DNA of 17,430 nucleotides. Source: an uncultured Taibaiella sp. (GTDB lineage: Bacteria; Bacteroidota; Bacteroidia; Chitinophagales; Chitinophagaceae). The position numbers and the translations under genes were made by a program. The notes beneath the pieces were generated by a model. The model was not told where the DNA came from. It made no database searches and saw only the letters and a program-made list of their open reading frames with translations. Positions 1 to 8,327 of this stretch are shown in pieces. Every line of letters starts with the position of its first letter. The first letter of the stretch is position 1. The stretch covers positions 1 through 17,430 of the forward strand of contig CALMXV010000029.1 of assembly GCA_937871155.1 (NCBI GenBank). The letters are read 5' to 3'.

Positions 1-1340
1 TACCAGATAGTAACGCCAAGGATGTAGCAGCAGCTGTTGAGTCAGCTATAGCGGCTTTCCCTTCTTGGAGCACCACTACTTTAGAGGAACGGTTTAAAGT
101 ATTAAATAGAATTGCTGAGCTAATAGACGAAAACCTTGAATCGTTAGCACTAGCCGAAACCAATGATAATGGTAAACCGCTTTGGCTTTCTAAGAAAGTA
201 GATATTCCCCGCGCTTCCAGCAACTTCAGATTCTTTGCTACCGGCTTAATGCACACTTCCACCGAGAGCCACAGTATGGAAGATAGAGCTATCAACTATA
301 CGCTTTGTCAACCGATAGGTGTCGTAGGGTGTATTTCTCCTTGGAACCTACCCTTATATTTATTTACTTGGAAAATAGCTCCTGCATTGGCCGCCGGCAA
401 TTGTGTGATAGCTAAACCTAGTGAAGTAACTCCTATGACCGGATATTTACTAAGCGTCATTTGCAAAGAGGCAGGGTTGCCGGATGGGGTATTAAATATT
501 GTTCATGGTAATGGACAGCATTGTGGTAGTGAAATTGTAAAGCATCCTGAAATAAAAGCAATTTCATTTACCGGAAGTACCAGAGCCGGAAAGGATATCG
601 CTTCAATAGCTGTCCCCATGTTCAAAAAATTATCCCTAGAACTAGGAGGGAAAAATCCGAATATCATTTTTGCAGATTGTGATTGGGAAAAGATGATAAG
701 AACAACAGTTCAAAGTTCATTTGCAAATCAAGGGCAAATTTGTCTTTGTGGAAGTAGGATATTGGTAGAAGCTTCAATCTATGAAAAATTTAAAACTGAA
801 TTTATTGCTCGAGCTGAAAAACTTACTGTTGGTGATCCTTTAGACACCAACACGAAGCAAGGGGCATTGGTTAGTAAAGTACATTTCGAAAAGGTAATGA
901 GCTGTATTGAGTTGGCAAAGCAAGAAGGCGGAAAAGTCTTGTTAGGAGGTGAAGCTACTAAAGGCTCCGGACGATGTGAACAGGGCTATTTCGTAAAGCC
1001 TACAATCATAGAAGGGTTGGGAGCACAGTGTAAGACTAATATGGAAGAAATTTTTGGACCTGTAGTGACCCTTCAACCGTTTCATACGGAAGAAGAAGCA
1101 CTCGAGCTCGCCAATACATCCGACTATGGATTAGCCGCTACAATCTGGACTCAAGATATAAGCAGGGCACATCGGATGGCTGCTAAAGTACATAGTGGTA
1201 TTATCTGGGTCAATTGTTGGCTGCTTAGAGATTTAAGAACTCCATTTGGTGGTTTTAAAAACTCAGGCATCGGACGAGAAGGTGGCTGGGAAGCATTGAA
1301 GTTTTTTACTGACCCTAAGAATGTTTGCATAGAGTTATAA
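1..1340 (+). CDS. Aldehyde dehydrogenase, aminomuconate/2-hydroxymuconate semialdehyde type (5' end outside window)
   Basis: NAD(P)+-dependent oxidation of an aldehyde to the acid. The reading frame is open from base 3, before the first internal ATG at 249, so about 445 residues are present and roughly 35-45 N-terminal residues of a normal ~480-residue ALDH are missing. Visible motifs: the PWN oxyanion/cofactor segment (bases 339-347), FTGSTRAG of the Rossmann fold, the general-base Glu in LELGGKNP (codon 639), the catalytic Cys in GQICLC (codon 741) and the EEIFGP cofactor Glu. The segment NCWLLRDLRTPFGG near the C terminus is typical of the ALDH8 / 2-aminomuconate semialdehyde dehydrogenase group, which works in kynurenine (tryptophan) or catechol meta-cleavage degradation. 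The ALDH family is certain. The substrate is inferred from that signature and from the nearby SDR, and no other pathway enzyme is in view. Confidence 0.9.
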   Translation, partial: PDSNAKDVAAAVESAIAAFPSWSTTTLEERFKVLNRIAELIDENLESLALAETNDNGKPLWLSKKVDIPRASSNFRFFATGLMHTSTESHSMEDRAINYTLCQPIGVVGCISPWNLPLYLFTWKIAPALAAGNCVIAKPSEVTPMTGYLLSVICKEAGLPDGVLNIVHGNGQHCGSEIVKHPEIKAISFTGSTRAGKDIASIAVPMFKKLSLELGGKNPNIIFADCDWEKMIRTTVQSSFANQGQICLCGSRILVEASIYEKFKTEFIARAEKLTVGDPLDTNTKQGALVSKVHFEKVMSCIELAKQEGGKVLLGGEATKGSGRCEQGYFVKPTIIEGLGAQCKTNMEEIFGPVVTLQPFHTEEEALELANTSDYGLAATIWTQDISRAHRMAAKVHSGIIWVNCWLLRDLRTPFGGFKNSGIGREGGWEALKFFTDPKNVCIEL

Positions 1341-1527
1341 GCACCACAAATTTTTGAATAGAGAAATAGTATCTGCTTTCTTTTTCTGGAATAGGAATAC
1401 CGGGTTTATGTTTAAAGGCCTTGTCAGAAAAGGGTTTTAAGATACTATGGAGTAAAACTCTTTTTAGGAAATGAAAATGAACGGCTGCCATTAACGAAGC
1501 ATTGGTACAACAAACAGTCAAAAAATA

Positions 1528-1535
1528 TATTTTTG
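1528..1535 (+). promoter_or_regulatory. Probable -7 promoter element before the cyanophycinase gene
   Basis: TATTTTTG matches the Bacteroidota -7 consensus TAnnTTTG. The nearest TTG upstream (1502-1504) is 23 nt away, longer than the usual 19-21, so the -33 box is weak. Transcription would start near 1540, about 30 nt before the ATG at 1571. It lies in the 230-bp gap after the aldehyde dehydrogenase gene, in which no other gene or convincing terminator was seen. Confidence 0.45.
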
Positions 1536-1570
1536 CACCTTAATCAAACTATAACCGAGTGAATCAATAT

Positions 1571-2446
1571 ATGCTACCCAAAGGCTTTCTAGTAGCTGTA
1601 GGCGGTGCAGAAGATAAAGGCACAGATTTAGAAAAAGGTATTATTGAACGTAATCGCCTCAATTTTTTTGAACTAGGCATTCTAAGTAATATCATCAACC
1701 TGATTGATAAATCTCAAGAACCAATAGTAGAAGTAGTTACTACAGCTTCATCTATTCATGACGAAGTTTTTGATAACTATAAAAGTGCTTTTGAAAAGTT
1801 GGGTGTTAAAAACATCGGCCATTTCAGGATTCGTAATCGTGAAGATTCGGCAAATCCGGAATACTTAGAACGATTGAAAAAAGCCAATTGTATCATGTTT
1901 TCAGGAGGTAATCAGCTTCGCTTGTCTTCTATCTTCGGCGGCACGGAGTTTTTACAAATACTCAAAGAAAAATACATGAATGAGCCGTTGGTAATCGGAG
2001 GAACAAGCGCCGGTGCTATGGCTATGAGCAATACTATGATATATGAAGGCACTGCTTCGTTGGCTCATCTTAAAGGGGAAGTGAGAATGACTACCGGTAT
2101 AGGACTTATTCAAAATGTCATTATTGATACCCATTTCGACAAGCGCGGAAGATTCAATAGACTGGCACAAGCAGTAGCTGCCAACCCCGGTACTATCGGT
2201 ATTGGTTTGGGGGAAAATACGGGTGTGATTGTAAAAGATGGCTTTAACTTAACGACTATTGGACTTGGCTCAGTGATTGTAATTGATGGTAAAAACATTG
2301 ATTACAACAATATTGCGGATATAGAATTTGGAGCTCCGATTTCTGTTGAAAATCTAATCGTACATATCATGTCTGCCGGAGATGTCTATAATATTCGTGA
2401 AAGAAATTATGCCGGAAAGGATTTAAAAGTTGATATAGAAGACTAA
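1571..2446 (+). CDS. cphB: Cyanophycinase (peptidase family S51)
   Basis: Hydrolyses cyanophycin (multi-L-arginyl-poly-L-aspartate) to beta-Asp-Arg dipeptides, releasing stored nitrogen. The frame can start at GTG 1559 (295 residues) or ATG 1571 (291 residues). I chose ATG because the family normally begins directly with the PKG-x-L segment seen here (MLPKGFLVAVGG). The nucleophile elbow GGTSAGAMAMS places the catalytic Ser at about residue 146 (codon 2006). SGGNQLRL upstream and GLGENTGVIV downstream are also family hallmarks, and the length is normal. No cyanophycin synthetase (cphA) is in the window, so the polymer could be made by a distant locus or taken from outside. Spacing to the next gene is 24 bp, compatible with co-transcription. 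No signal peptide is evident, so a cytoplasmic enzyme is likely. Confidence 0.88.
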   Translation: MLPKGFLVAVGGAEDKGTDLEKGIIERNRLNFFELGILSNIINLIDKSQEPIVEVVTTASSIHDEVFDNYKSAFEKLGVKNIGHFRIRNREDSANPEYLERLKKANCIMFSGGNQLRLSSIFGGTEFLQILKEKYMNEPLVIGGTSAGAMAMSNTMIYEGTASLAHLKGEVRMTTGIGLIQNVIIDTHFDKRGRFNRLAQAVAANPGTIGIGLGENTGVIVKDGFNLTTIGLGSVIVIDGKNIDYNNIADIEFGAPISVENLIVHIMSAGDVYNIRERNYAGKDLKVDIED

Positions 2447-2470
2447 GAAATAATAACAGACTATTTTACG

Positions 2471-3259
2471 ATGATCACATTAAATCTTACTGGAAAAACA
2501 GCGTTAATAGCCGGTAGCACACAAGGCATAGGATTAGCTACGGCACAAGCCTTGGCGAGCCTAGGGGCTACTTGTGTTTTATTAGCACGCAATGAATCAG
2601 CATTGCAAAATGCCATTACAACTTTAGATACGAATCATAAACAAACCCATCATTACCTGGTGGCAGATTTTAGTAATGCAAAACAAGTGCAGCAAGTAGT
2701 ACAAGAGTTTGTAAGTAAAAATCCGATACATATCCTTGTCAACAATACGGGTGGCCCTCCGGCAGGTGCTATTGTTTCTGCTACTGCTGAGGCATTTCTT
2801 ACAGCGTTTCAGCAACATTTAATTTGCAACCATCATTTAGCTACTGCCGTTTTACCATCCATGAAAGAAGCCGGTTACGGTCGTATCATCAACATTATTT
2901 CCACTTCAGTAAAAATCCCTTTGAAGAACCTTGGTGTTTCAAATACTATTCGAGGAGCGGTAGCGTCATGGGCTAAAACCATGGCAAATGAAGTCGCTAA
3001 GTTTGGAATAACCGTTAATAATGTATTGCCAGGAGCTACGGCTACAGCTCGTTTACAAAATATTTTAAACAATAAAACCCAACAAACCGGAGTAACCTTA
3101 GAAGCAGCAGAACAGGAAATGCTTCACGAAATACCTGCGGGTCGATTTGGTAATCCGGAAGAGATAGGAGCCGTTGTCGCATTTTTAGCCAGTCCTGCGG
3201 CAGCCTATGTAAATGGGGTTAGCCTACCGGTAGATGGAGGAAGAACCGGTAGCTTATAA
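2471..3259 (+). CDS. Atypical short-chain dehydrogenase/reductase (SDR) lacking the YxxxK pair
   Basis: A 262-residue Rossmann-fold protein of the classical SDR length. The cofactor loop GSTQGIG is at residues 15-21, D66 is in the position of the adenine-binding Asp, NNTGG is at 91-95, and the C-terminal end VNGVSLPVDGG is typical. The catalytic Ser is kept (S144 in INIIS), but thirteen residues later the Tyr is S157 and four after that the Lys is R161 (LGVSNTIRG). The helix Asn position appears to hold H116. SDR subfamilies with LVNNxGGPPxG and LGxSNxxR exist, so this is a real branch rather than decay. Its activity is unknown and may not be simple NAD(P)H redox. The nearby ALDH suggests a role in the same catabolic route, which is inference. 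The gene ends at a strong terminator. Confidence 0.85.
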   Translation: MITLNLTGKTALIAGSTQGIGLATAQALASLGATCVLLARNESALQNAITTLDTNHKQTHHYLVADFSNAKQVQQVVQEFVSKNPIHILVNNTGGPPAGAIVSATAEAFLTAFQQHLICNHHLATAVLPSMKEAGYGRIINIISTSVKIPLKNLGVSNTIRGAVASWAKTMANEVAKFGITVNNVLPGATATARLQNILNNKTQQTGVTLEAAEQEMLHEIPAGRFGNPEEIGAVVAFLASPAAAYVNGVSLPVDGGRTGSL

Positions 3260-3280
3260 GTAAAGGCAAAACTATTTTAT

Positions 3281-3317
3281 CAATGCCTCATTAAAGAAAA
3301 TGGGGCATTGTTTTTAT
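3281..3317 (+). terminator. Rho-independent terminator after the SDR gene
   Basis: A 12-bp stem (3281-3292 with 3299-3310, one G-T wobble) has a 6-nt loop AAAGAA and is followed by TTTTTAT. It sits 21 bp after the SDR stop codon and separates this unit from lptB. Confidence 0.9.
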
Positions 3318-3353
3318 AACCAATATCTAACAAAAAATAGCTATCAAAAAGCC

Positions 3354-3384
3354 GTTGGGACGATACAGAATTCAATTAAATTTG
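3354..3384 (+). promoter_or_regulatory. Bacteroidota-type promoter of lptB
   Basis: GTTG (3354-3357), a 19-nt spacer, then TAAATTTG (3377-3384), a full match to TAnnTTTG. The element ends 5 nt before the lptB ATG at 3390, so the transcript is predicted to begin at or beside the start codon. Confidence 0.7.
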
Positions 3385-3389
3385 TGGGC

Positions 3390-4145
3390 ATGACAAGACT
3401 ACGGATACATACCGAAGGTTTGATAAAAAAATATGGTCGCCGTACGGTAGTAAACCATGTTTCATTTGAAGTGAATCAGGGAGAGATTGTGGGGTTGTTG
3501 GGGCCTAATGGTGCCGGTAAAACCACTTCATTCTATATGGTGGTAGGCATTGTAAAACCCGATGCCGGTGATGTGTTTCTTGATGGACAAAATATTACCA
3601 AACTTCCCATGTACAAAAGAGCACAAATGGGAATTGGCTACTTGCCACAAGAAGCTTCTGTTTTTCGTAAGCTTTCAGTAGAGGACAATATCAAAGCTGT
3701 ACTTGAGATGACGAAGCTGACCAAAGCGGAACAAGAAAAAAAGTTAGAAAGTTTATTGGAGGAATTTAGATTGACGCATGTGCGTAAAAGCCCGGGTGAT
3801 GTGTTGAGTGGAGGAGAGAGAAGAAGGACGGAAATAGCACGAGCCTTAGCCGTAGATCCCAAGTTTATATTACTTGATGAGCCTTTTGCCGGTATCGACC
3901 CTATAGCAGTTGAGGATATTCAAACTATTGTTGCCAAACTGAAATTTAAAAATATTGGCATTTTGATTACGGATCATAATGTCAATGAAACCTTATCCAT
4001 TACAGATAGAGCCTACTTGTTATTTGAGGGAAAGATATTACGTTCCGGCACTGCAGAAGATTTAGCTAATGACGAACAAGTGAGAAAAGTGTATCTTGGT
4101 CAGCATTTTGAATTGAAGCGGAAGACCTATAATATAGAGGAGTAA
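3390..4145 (+). CDS. lptB: LptB, lipopolysaccharide export ABC transporter ATPase
   Basis: Cytoplasmic ATPase that drives LptFG to extract LPS from the inner membrane and push it along the Lpt bridge. 251 residues from ATG 3390. The frame is open back to 3300, but those 30 codons precede the conserved start and include the promoter. Walker [10 protein letters not shown] is at residues 38-46, Q-loop Q87 is followed by the VFRKL segment typical of LptB (it docks the transmembrane partner), signature LSGGE is at 139-143 within [13 protein letters not shown], Walker B ends in D163-E164, and the switch His is H196. The C-terminal tail VYLGQHFEL is a LptB hallmark. lptC, lptA and lptFG are not nearby, as often in this phylum. 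The GH3-family gene follows after 38 bp and may be co-transcribed. Confidence 0.96.
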   Translation: MTRLRIHTEGLIKKYGRRTVVNHVSFEVNQGEIVGLLGPNGAGKTTSFYMVVGIVKPDAGDVFLDGQNITKLPMYKRAQMGIGYLPQEASVFRKLSVEDNIKAVLEMTKLTKAEQEKKLESLLEEFRLTHVRKSPGDVLSGGERRRTEIARALAVDPKFILLDEPFAGIDPIAVEDIQTIVAKLKFKNIGILITDHNVNETLSITDRAYLLFEGKILRSGTAEDLANDEQVRKVYLGQHFELKRKTYNIEE

Positions 4146-4183
4146 TAATTAACTTGAACAAATAAGCTTTTATAATTTAATCA

Positions 4184-5698
4184 ATGGGCATCATTAATCC
4201 CACCTTGCGAAGCATCATGAAGTTGCGCCAAAGCGCTATAGACAACTTCGTGTTGAACCCAATTGATACCCAACAAAAGGTATTTAATGACCTAATAGGA
4301 AGTGCACAATTTACCGAGTTTGGAAAGAAATATGGGTTTGAAAAAATTAACACTATAGCGGATTTTAAAAGAAACGTTCCAATAAATAATTACGATACTC
4401 TAAAGCCCTATATCCAACGAATTTTAGAAGGTGAACAAAATATCCTTTGGCCTTCTCCTATCAACTGGTTTGCTAAGAGTAGCGGTACTACCTCAGACAA
4501 AAGCAAGTTTATACCTATCAGCAAGGAAACCTTAGATGACAACCATTTTAAAGCTGGGAAGGATGTTCATGCCTTGTATCTAGCACAGTTTCCTGATGCC
4601 AATATTTTTAATGGAAAGTGTTTAGTAATTGGAGGAAGCGCTCAAGTAAACCAACTCAATGCCGACTCTTTTTATGGAGATTTATCGGCAGTCATGATAC
4701 AGAATATGCCGTTTACCGGTCAGATTTTGCAAACCCCCTCTCCGGAGATTACGTTAATGGATGAATGGGAGGCAAAGATTGAGAAAATTGCCAGTACAAC
4801 AGTGCATGATAATGTAACCTATATAGCGGGTGTACCTACTTGGATTATTGTATTAATCAAAAGACTTTTTGAACTAAACAATACACAAAACCTACATGAT
4901 ATATGGCCGGGACTAGAGCTCTATATTCATGGTGGAGTTAATTTCAAGCCTTACCGCAAACAATTTGAAAGCTTTTTTCCGAATGGCGGTATCAATTTTT
5001 TAGAAACCTATAATGCTTCTGAAGGATTTTTTGCAGCACAAGATGAACAAGATTCTGAAGGGCTTTTGCTTTTCCTCAATCATGGAATTTACTTCGAGTT
5101 TTTACCAGTAGAAGAATATGGAAAGGAACACCCTCAAACACTTTCACTTAAAGAGGTGGAACTTGGAAAACAGTATGCTATTGTTATTAGCACCAATAGT
5201 GGTTTGTGGCGATATATCGTAGGCGATACGGTGCAGTTCACCTCGCTTTCTCCCTATAGAATCAAAGTAACAGGGCGGCTCAAGCATTTTATCAACGCCT
5301 TTGGTGAAGAACTTATCATTGATAACGCCGACTATGCCATTACCAAAGCTTGTGAAGCAACAGGAGCCATAGTGACTGACTATACCGCAGCCCCTATTTA
5401 TATGAGCGATAGTAGCAATGGAGCTCATGAATGGCTGATTGAATTTGCAAAACCTCCACATTCATTAGAGGCGTTTACCATTGCTTTAGACAATGCTTTG
5501 AAACAAGTAAATTCAGATTATGAGGCTAAACGAACAAAAGATATAGCGTTAAGAATGCCGGTGATTCATAGTATATCTATCGGCTGTTTTCAAAGTTGGT
5601 TAAGAAGCAAAGGGAAATTAGGTGGTCAGCATAAAGTACCAAGATTGAGTAACGAACGTACCTACCTTGAAGAGATTCTAAAATTCTCTACACAATAA
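4184..5698 (+). CDS. GH3-family acyl-adenylate-forming protein
   Basis: A 504-residue homologue of the plant GH3 (auxin-responsive) family, which belongs to the firefly-luciferase adenylating superfamily and joins acyl acids to amino acids through an acyl-AMP. The bacterial members have no established substrate. Visible motifs: the phosphate-binding loop SSGTTSDKSKFIP (about residues 98-110), YNASEGFFA (about 276-284, the motif carrying the acidic adenylation residue), RYIVGDTVQF (about 342-351), the hinge region GRLKHFINAFGEEL (about 364-377) and a C-terminal lid with GGQHKVPRLS (about 480-489) holding a candidate catalytic Lys. Length and motif order are normal, so it looks active. The start at ATG 4184 agrees with the usual family N terminus. 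It lies 38 bp after lptB, a possible operon partner. Confidence 0.92.
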   Translation: MGIINPTLRSIMKLRQSAIDNFVLNPIDTQQKVFNDLIGSAQFTEFGKKYGFEKINTIADFKRNVPINNYDTLKPYIQRILEGEQNILWPSPINWFAKSSGTTSDKSKFIPISKETLDDNHFKAGKDVHALYLAQFPDANIFNGKCLVIGGSAQVNQLNADSFYGDLSAVMIQNMPFTGQILQTPSPEITLMDEWEAKIEKIASTTVHDNVTYIAGVPTWIIVLIKRLFELNNTQNLHDIWPGLELYIHGGVNFKPYRKQFESFFPNGGINFLETYNASEGFFAAQDEQDSEGLLLFLNHGIYFEFLPVEEYGKEHPQTLSLKEVELGKQYAIVISTNSGLWRYIVGDTVQFTSLSPYRIKVTGRLKHFINAFGEELIIDNADYAITKACEATGAIVTDYTAAPIYMSDSSNGAHEWLIEFAKPPHSLEAFTIALDNALKQVNSDYEAKRTKDIALRMPVIHSISIGCFQSWLRSKGKLGGQHKVPRLSNERTYLEEILKFSTQ

Positions 5699-5781
5699 TT
5701 TTATTTCAATGCTTGGTATAGATAAGCTATTGCTCTAGCATCTTGTTAATATAGTTTTCCTGAAAAATTAACTGCAAGTAG

Positions 5782-5789
5782 TAGATTTG
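5782..5789 (+). promoter_or_regulatory. -7 promoter element of aroB-aroC
   Basis: TAGATTTG matches TAnnTTTG exactly and ends 8 nt before the aroB ATG. No clear TTTG is found 19-20 nt upstream (that stretch reads TTTTCCTG), so the -33 box is degenerate. The 99-bp gap after the GH3 gene holds no other evident signal. Confidence 0.55.
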
Positions 5790-5797
5790 TTATCGGT

Positions 5798-6838
5798 ATG
5801 ATGCAATCATTTCAATTTCCTTCCGGAAAAGTTCAGTATTGGTTTCAGTCAAGTATTCAGCAATTTCCTGAGATAATATCAAACGCTCCATGTGTATTGC
5901 TAACCGATAGTCATCTATACGAATTATACCCTTCATTTTTTTCTTCTTATCCTACTATTGTTATTGCCGCCGGTGAGTCCACCAAATCAATGGAAACCTT
6001 GTCTGTTATCATGCAACAATTGATAAATTTTGAAGTTGATAAGACTTATTACTTTATTGGAGTAGGAGGGGGAGTGGTAACAGATATAGCAGGCTTAGTG
6101 GCATCCACCTATATGCGTGGCATTCGATTGGGACTAATGCCAACAAGTCTTTTAGCCATGGTAGATGCAGCCATTGGTGGTAAGAATGGTGTTAATGTAG
6201 ATGTCTATAAAAATATGGTGGGCACTATTCGTCAACCGGAATTTATTCTTTTTGACCATCAATTTCTAAACACCTTACCCGATGAAGAATGGAGTAACGG
6301 CTTTGCCGAAATCATCAAGTATGCTTGTCTTTTTGATGAAGTGATGTTGATGACTCTAGATAAAAATGACATCAATTATTATAAACAACAGGAGGCAGAT
6401 TTGCAGCAGTTGATTCAACAATGTGTGCTGCTGAAAAATAAAGTAGTCCTGGAAGATGAAAGAGAACAACAACAAAGAAAATTGTTGAACTTTGGACATA
6501 CTGTTGGTCATGCTATAGAGAATAATTACTCCTTATCACATGGTAAAGCGGTAGCAATAGGAATGGTGGTCGCTAGTAAACTTTCGGTGATGCTGGAACA
6601 GCTACCTTCAACTTTTATCCATACACTTGAAAAAATTTTACAACAATATCAGCTGCCGATAACTTATGCATTTGACCCGGAGGTAATTTCAAGAACACTT
6701 AAGATGGATAAAAAACGCCAACAAGAAACAATAGATTTTATCTTGCTGAAAGCAATAGGTAAAGCAAGGATTAGAAAAGTAAGCATCGAACTACTGACAC
6801 AAAACTTAATCACTATAGCCTCAACAGAAAAATCATAA
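5798..6838 (+). CDS. aroB: 3-dehydroquinate synthase
   Basis: Second step of the shikimate pathway: converts DAHP to 3-dehydroquinate using NAD+ and Zn2+, in the cytoplasm. 346 residues, normal length. The NAD-binding GGGVVTD is at residues 90-96 and PTSLLAMVDAAIGGKNGVN at 115-133. Zn ligands are the Glu of NGFAEIIKY, the first His of NFGHTVGHAIE and the His of LSHGKAVAIGM, all present. Two ATG codons stand in tandem (5798 and 5801) and cannot be told apart. The gene is 6 bp from aroC in a clear operon. Confidence 0.96.
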   Translation: MMQSFQFPSGKVQYWFQSSIQQFPEIISNAPCVLLTDSHLYELYPSFFSSYPTIVIAAGESTKSMETLSVIMQQLINFEVDKTYYFIGVGGGVVTDIAGLVASTYMRGIRLGLMPTSLLAMVDAAIGGKNGVNVDVYKNMVGTIRQPEFILFDHQFLNTLPDEEWSNGFAEIIKYACLFDEVMLMTLDKNDINYYKQQEADLQQLIQQCVLLKNKVVLEDEREQQQRKLLNFGHTVGHAIENNYSLSHGKAVAIGMVVASKLSVMLEQLPSTFIHTLEKILQQYQLPITYAFDPEVISRTLKMDKKRQQETIDFILLKAIGKARIRKVSIELLTQNLITIASTEKS

Positions 6839-6844
6839 GCTGCT

Positions 6845-7837
6845 ATGAACTCATTGGGTACCTTTTTTAAGATTCAGATTTTTGGAGAGTCGCACGGACC
6901 AGCAGTAGGCGTGGTGATTGATGGATGTATAGCCGGCATCGCTATCTGCGAAGAAGATTTTAATTTTGATTTAGAACGAAGAAAGCCAAATCAAGTAGGA
7001 ACCACACCTAGAAAAGAAGAGGATCAACCCAACATTCTCTCAGGTATTTTTCAAGGAAAAACTACTGGAGCTCCATTGACTATTATTTTCGCAAATAACA
7101 ATATTCGCTCTGCTGATTACGAAAAACAACAAGATACACCTCGACCAGGGCATGCAGATTTTGTTTTACAACAAAAATATAAGGGCTTCAATGACTATAG
7201 AGGTGGCGGACATAGTAGTGGTAGGTTGACAGTAGCTTTAGTAGCAGGAGGAGTAGTCGCTAAAAAAATGATAGGCTCTTTAGCACCCACAATATCTATT
7301 AAAGCTAATCTGTCGGAAGCCGGTGGTAATAAAGATATAGAAGCAGCGGTTGCAAAAGCCATCAAAGAGCAGGATAGTATTGGGGGTATTGTTTCTTGTC
7401 ACGTTGAAGGATTGCCTATTGGTTTGGGGGAGCCGTTTTTTGATTCTGTTGAAAGCTTGATTAGCCATGCGGTATTTGCGATACCAGCAGTGAGGGGTAT
7501 TGAGTTTGGTAGTGGTTTTGAAGCGGCAAAGATGAAGGGAAGTGAACATAATGATGCCATCATCAATGCAATAGGAGAAACAGCTACCAATCATGCAGGG
7601 GGTATTAATGGGGGCATTACTAATGGAAACACGCTAAGCTTTAAGGTGGCGATTAAGCCTACTAGCAGCACACCCCAGGAACAACAATCTTGGAATAATT
7701 CCACACAAAAAATAGAACCTTTTCGAGTGAAAGGTCGCCATGATCTTTGTATAGCATTACGAGCGCCGGTAGTGGTAGAATCCGTTACAGCTATGGTTTT
7801 AGCCGACTTATTACTTGTAAAAAATTCGAGAGATTAA
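6845..7837 (+). CDS. aroC: Chorismate synthase
   Basis: Last step of the shikimate pathway: eliminates phosphate from EPSP to give chorismate, with reduced FMN as cofactor. 330 residues, somewhat shorter than the ~360 of enterobacteria. FGESHGP is at 13-19 with catalytic H17, RRKPNQ at 45-50, RPGHAD at 100-105, GGGHSSGR at 120-127 with catalytic H123, and GRHDLC with its conserved Asp near the C terminus. It is the second gene of an aroB-aroC unit. Its end faces the end of queD across 21 bp with no obvious terminator. Its product is the starting compound for the futalosine pathway served by mqnB nearby. Confidence 0.96.
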   Translation: MNSLGTFFKIQIFGESHGPAVGVVIDGCIAGIAICEEDFNFDLERRKPNQVGTTPRKEEDQPNILSGIFQGKTTGAPLTIIFANNNIRSADYEKQQDTPRPGHADFVLQQKYKGFNDYRGGGHSSGRLTVALVAGGVVAKKMIGSLAPTISIKANLSEAGGNKDIEAAVAKAIKEQDSIGGIVSCHVEGLPIGLGEPFFDSVESLISHAVFAIPAVRGIEFGSGFEAAKMKGSEHNDAIINAIGETATNHAGGINGGITNGNTLSFKVAIKPTSSTPQEQQSWNNSTQKIEPFRVKGRHDLCIALRAPVVVESVTAMVLADLLLVKNSRD

Positions 7838-7858
7838 AGTTTGTAAATTGATTAAGCT

Positions 7859-8269
7859 CTACCCAAAGTATTCAACATATATACGAGGTGTTTCATAAAG
7901 CCGGATGGTGTGCAATTGAACGGCATATTGCTGAATAACAGGGTTTAATTCATTCCAAATGGCAATGCATAAATTCTCTGCACTGGTGATAGTATCCTTC
8001 ATAAAAGGAACTTCTAAGTTTAGGTTTTTATGATCCACTTTTTCAATGATATGCTCTTGGATAATTTCACTTAGCAGTTTTGCATTGAAAATATAACCGG
8101 TATCCACACTAGGTACGCCTTTGATGGTTACATGTAACTCATAGTTGTGCCCATGCCAATTAGGGTTCGCACATTTTCCAAATACAGCCGTATTCTTAGC
8201 ATCATCCCAGTTTTTATTGTGTAATCTATGTGCTGCATTAAAATGTTCTACACGAGTAAGATATACCAT
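7859..8269 (-). CDS. queD: 6-pyruvoyl-tetrahydropterin synthase / 6-carboxytetrahydropterin synthase family
   Basis: Acts on 7,8-dihydroneopterin triphosphate. Bacterial members usually make 6-carboxytetrahydropterin for queuosine/7-deazaguanine synthesis. 136 residues from ATG 8269. A longer frame to 8335 exists, but its 22 extra residues run through the promoter and into the divergent gene, so I reject that start. Zn ligands are H14, H39 and H41, the catalytic Cys is C33 (FGKCANPNWHGHNY), followed by the D79-H80 pair (VDHKNL) and E126 (YET). The sequence around C33 and VDHKNL resembles animal PTPS, so tetrahydropterin chemistry is a possible alternative. queC, queE and queF are not in the window. 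Confidence 0.88.
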   Translation of the reverse strand: MVYLTRVEHFNAAHRLHNKNWDDAKNTAVFGKCANPNWHGHNYELHVTIKGVPSVDTGYIFNAKLLSEIIQEHIIEKVDHKNLNLEVPFMKDTITSAENLCIAIWNELNPVIQQYAVQLHTIRLYETPRIYVEYFG

Positions 8270-8287
8270 CGTAATTTGATTATTTTG

Positions 8288-8318
8288 CAAAAGTAGCCCT
8301 ACAGCTTGGTTTATCAAA
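8288..8318 (-). promoter_or_regulatory. Promoter of queD
   Basis: On the minus strand TTTG (8318-8315), a 19-nt spacer and TACTTTTG (8295-8288) form a full match to the TTTG-N19-TAnnTTTG promoter. Transcription would begin about 15 nt before ATG 8269, which supports the short start of queD. Confidence 0.75.
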
Positions 8319-8327
8319 TTCAATAGC

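Noticed and set aside
1315..1521. 68-residue minus-strand ORF between the ALDH and cyanophycinase genes
   Set aside because: No recognisable motif, no promoter and unusual composition; looks like chance.
3300..3389. N-terminal 30-residue extension of LptB
   Set aside because: It includes the right arm of the terminator hairpin and the promoter, and LptB proteins normally begin at the 3390 ATG.
5144..5461. 105-residue minus-strand ORF inside the GH3 gene
   Set aside because: Lies within a well-supported conserved gene; no family features of its own.
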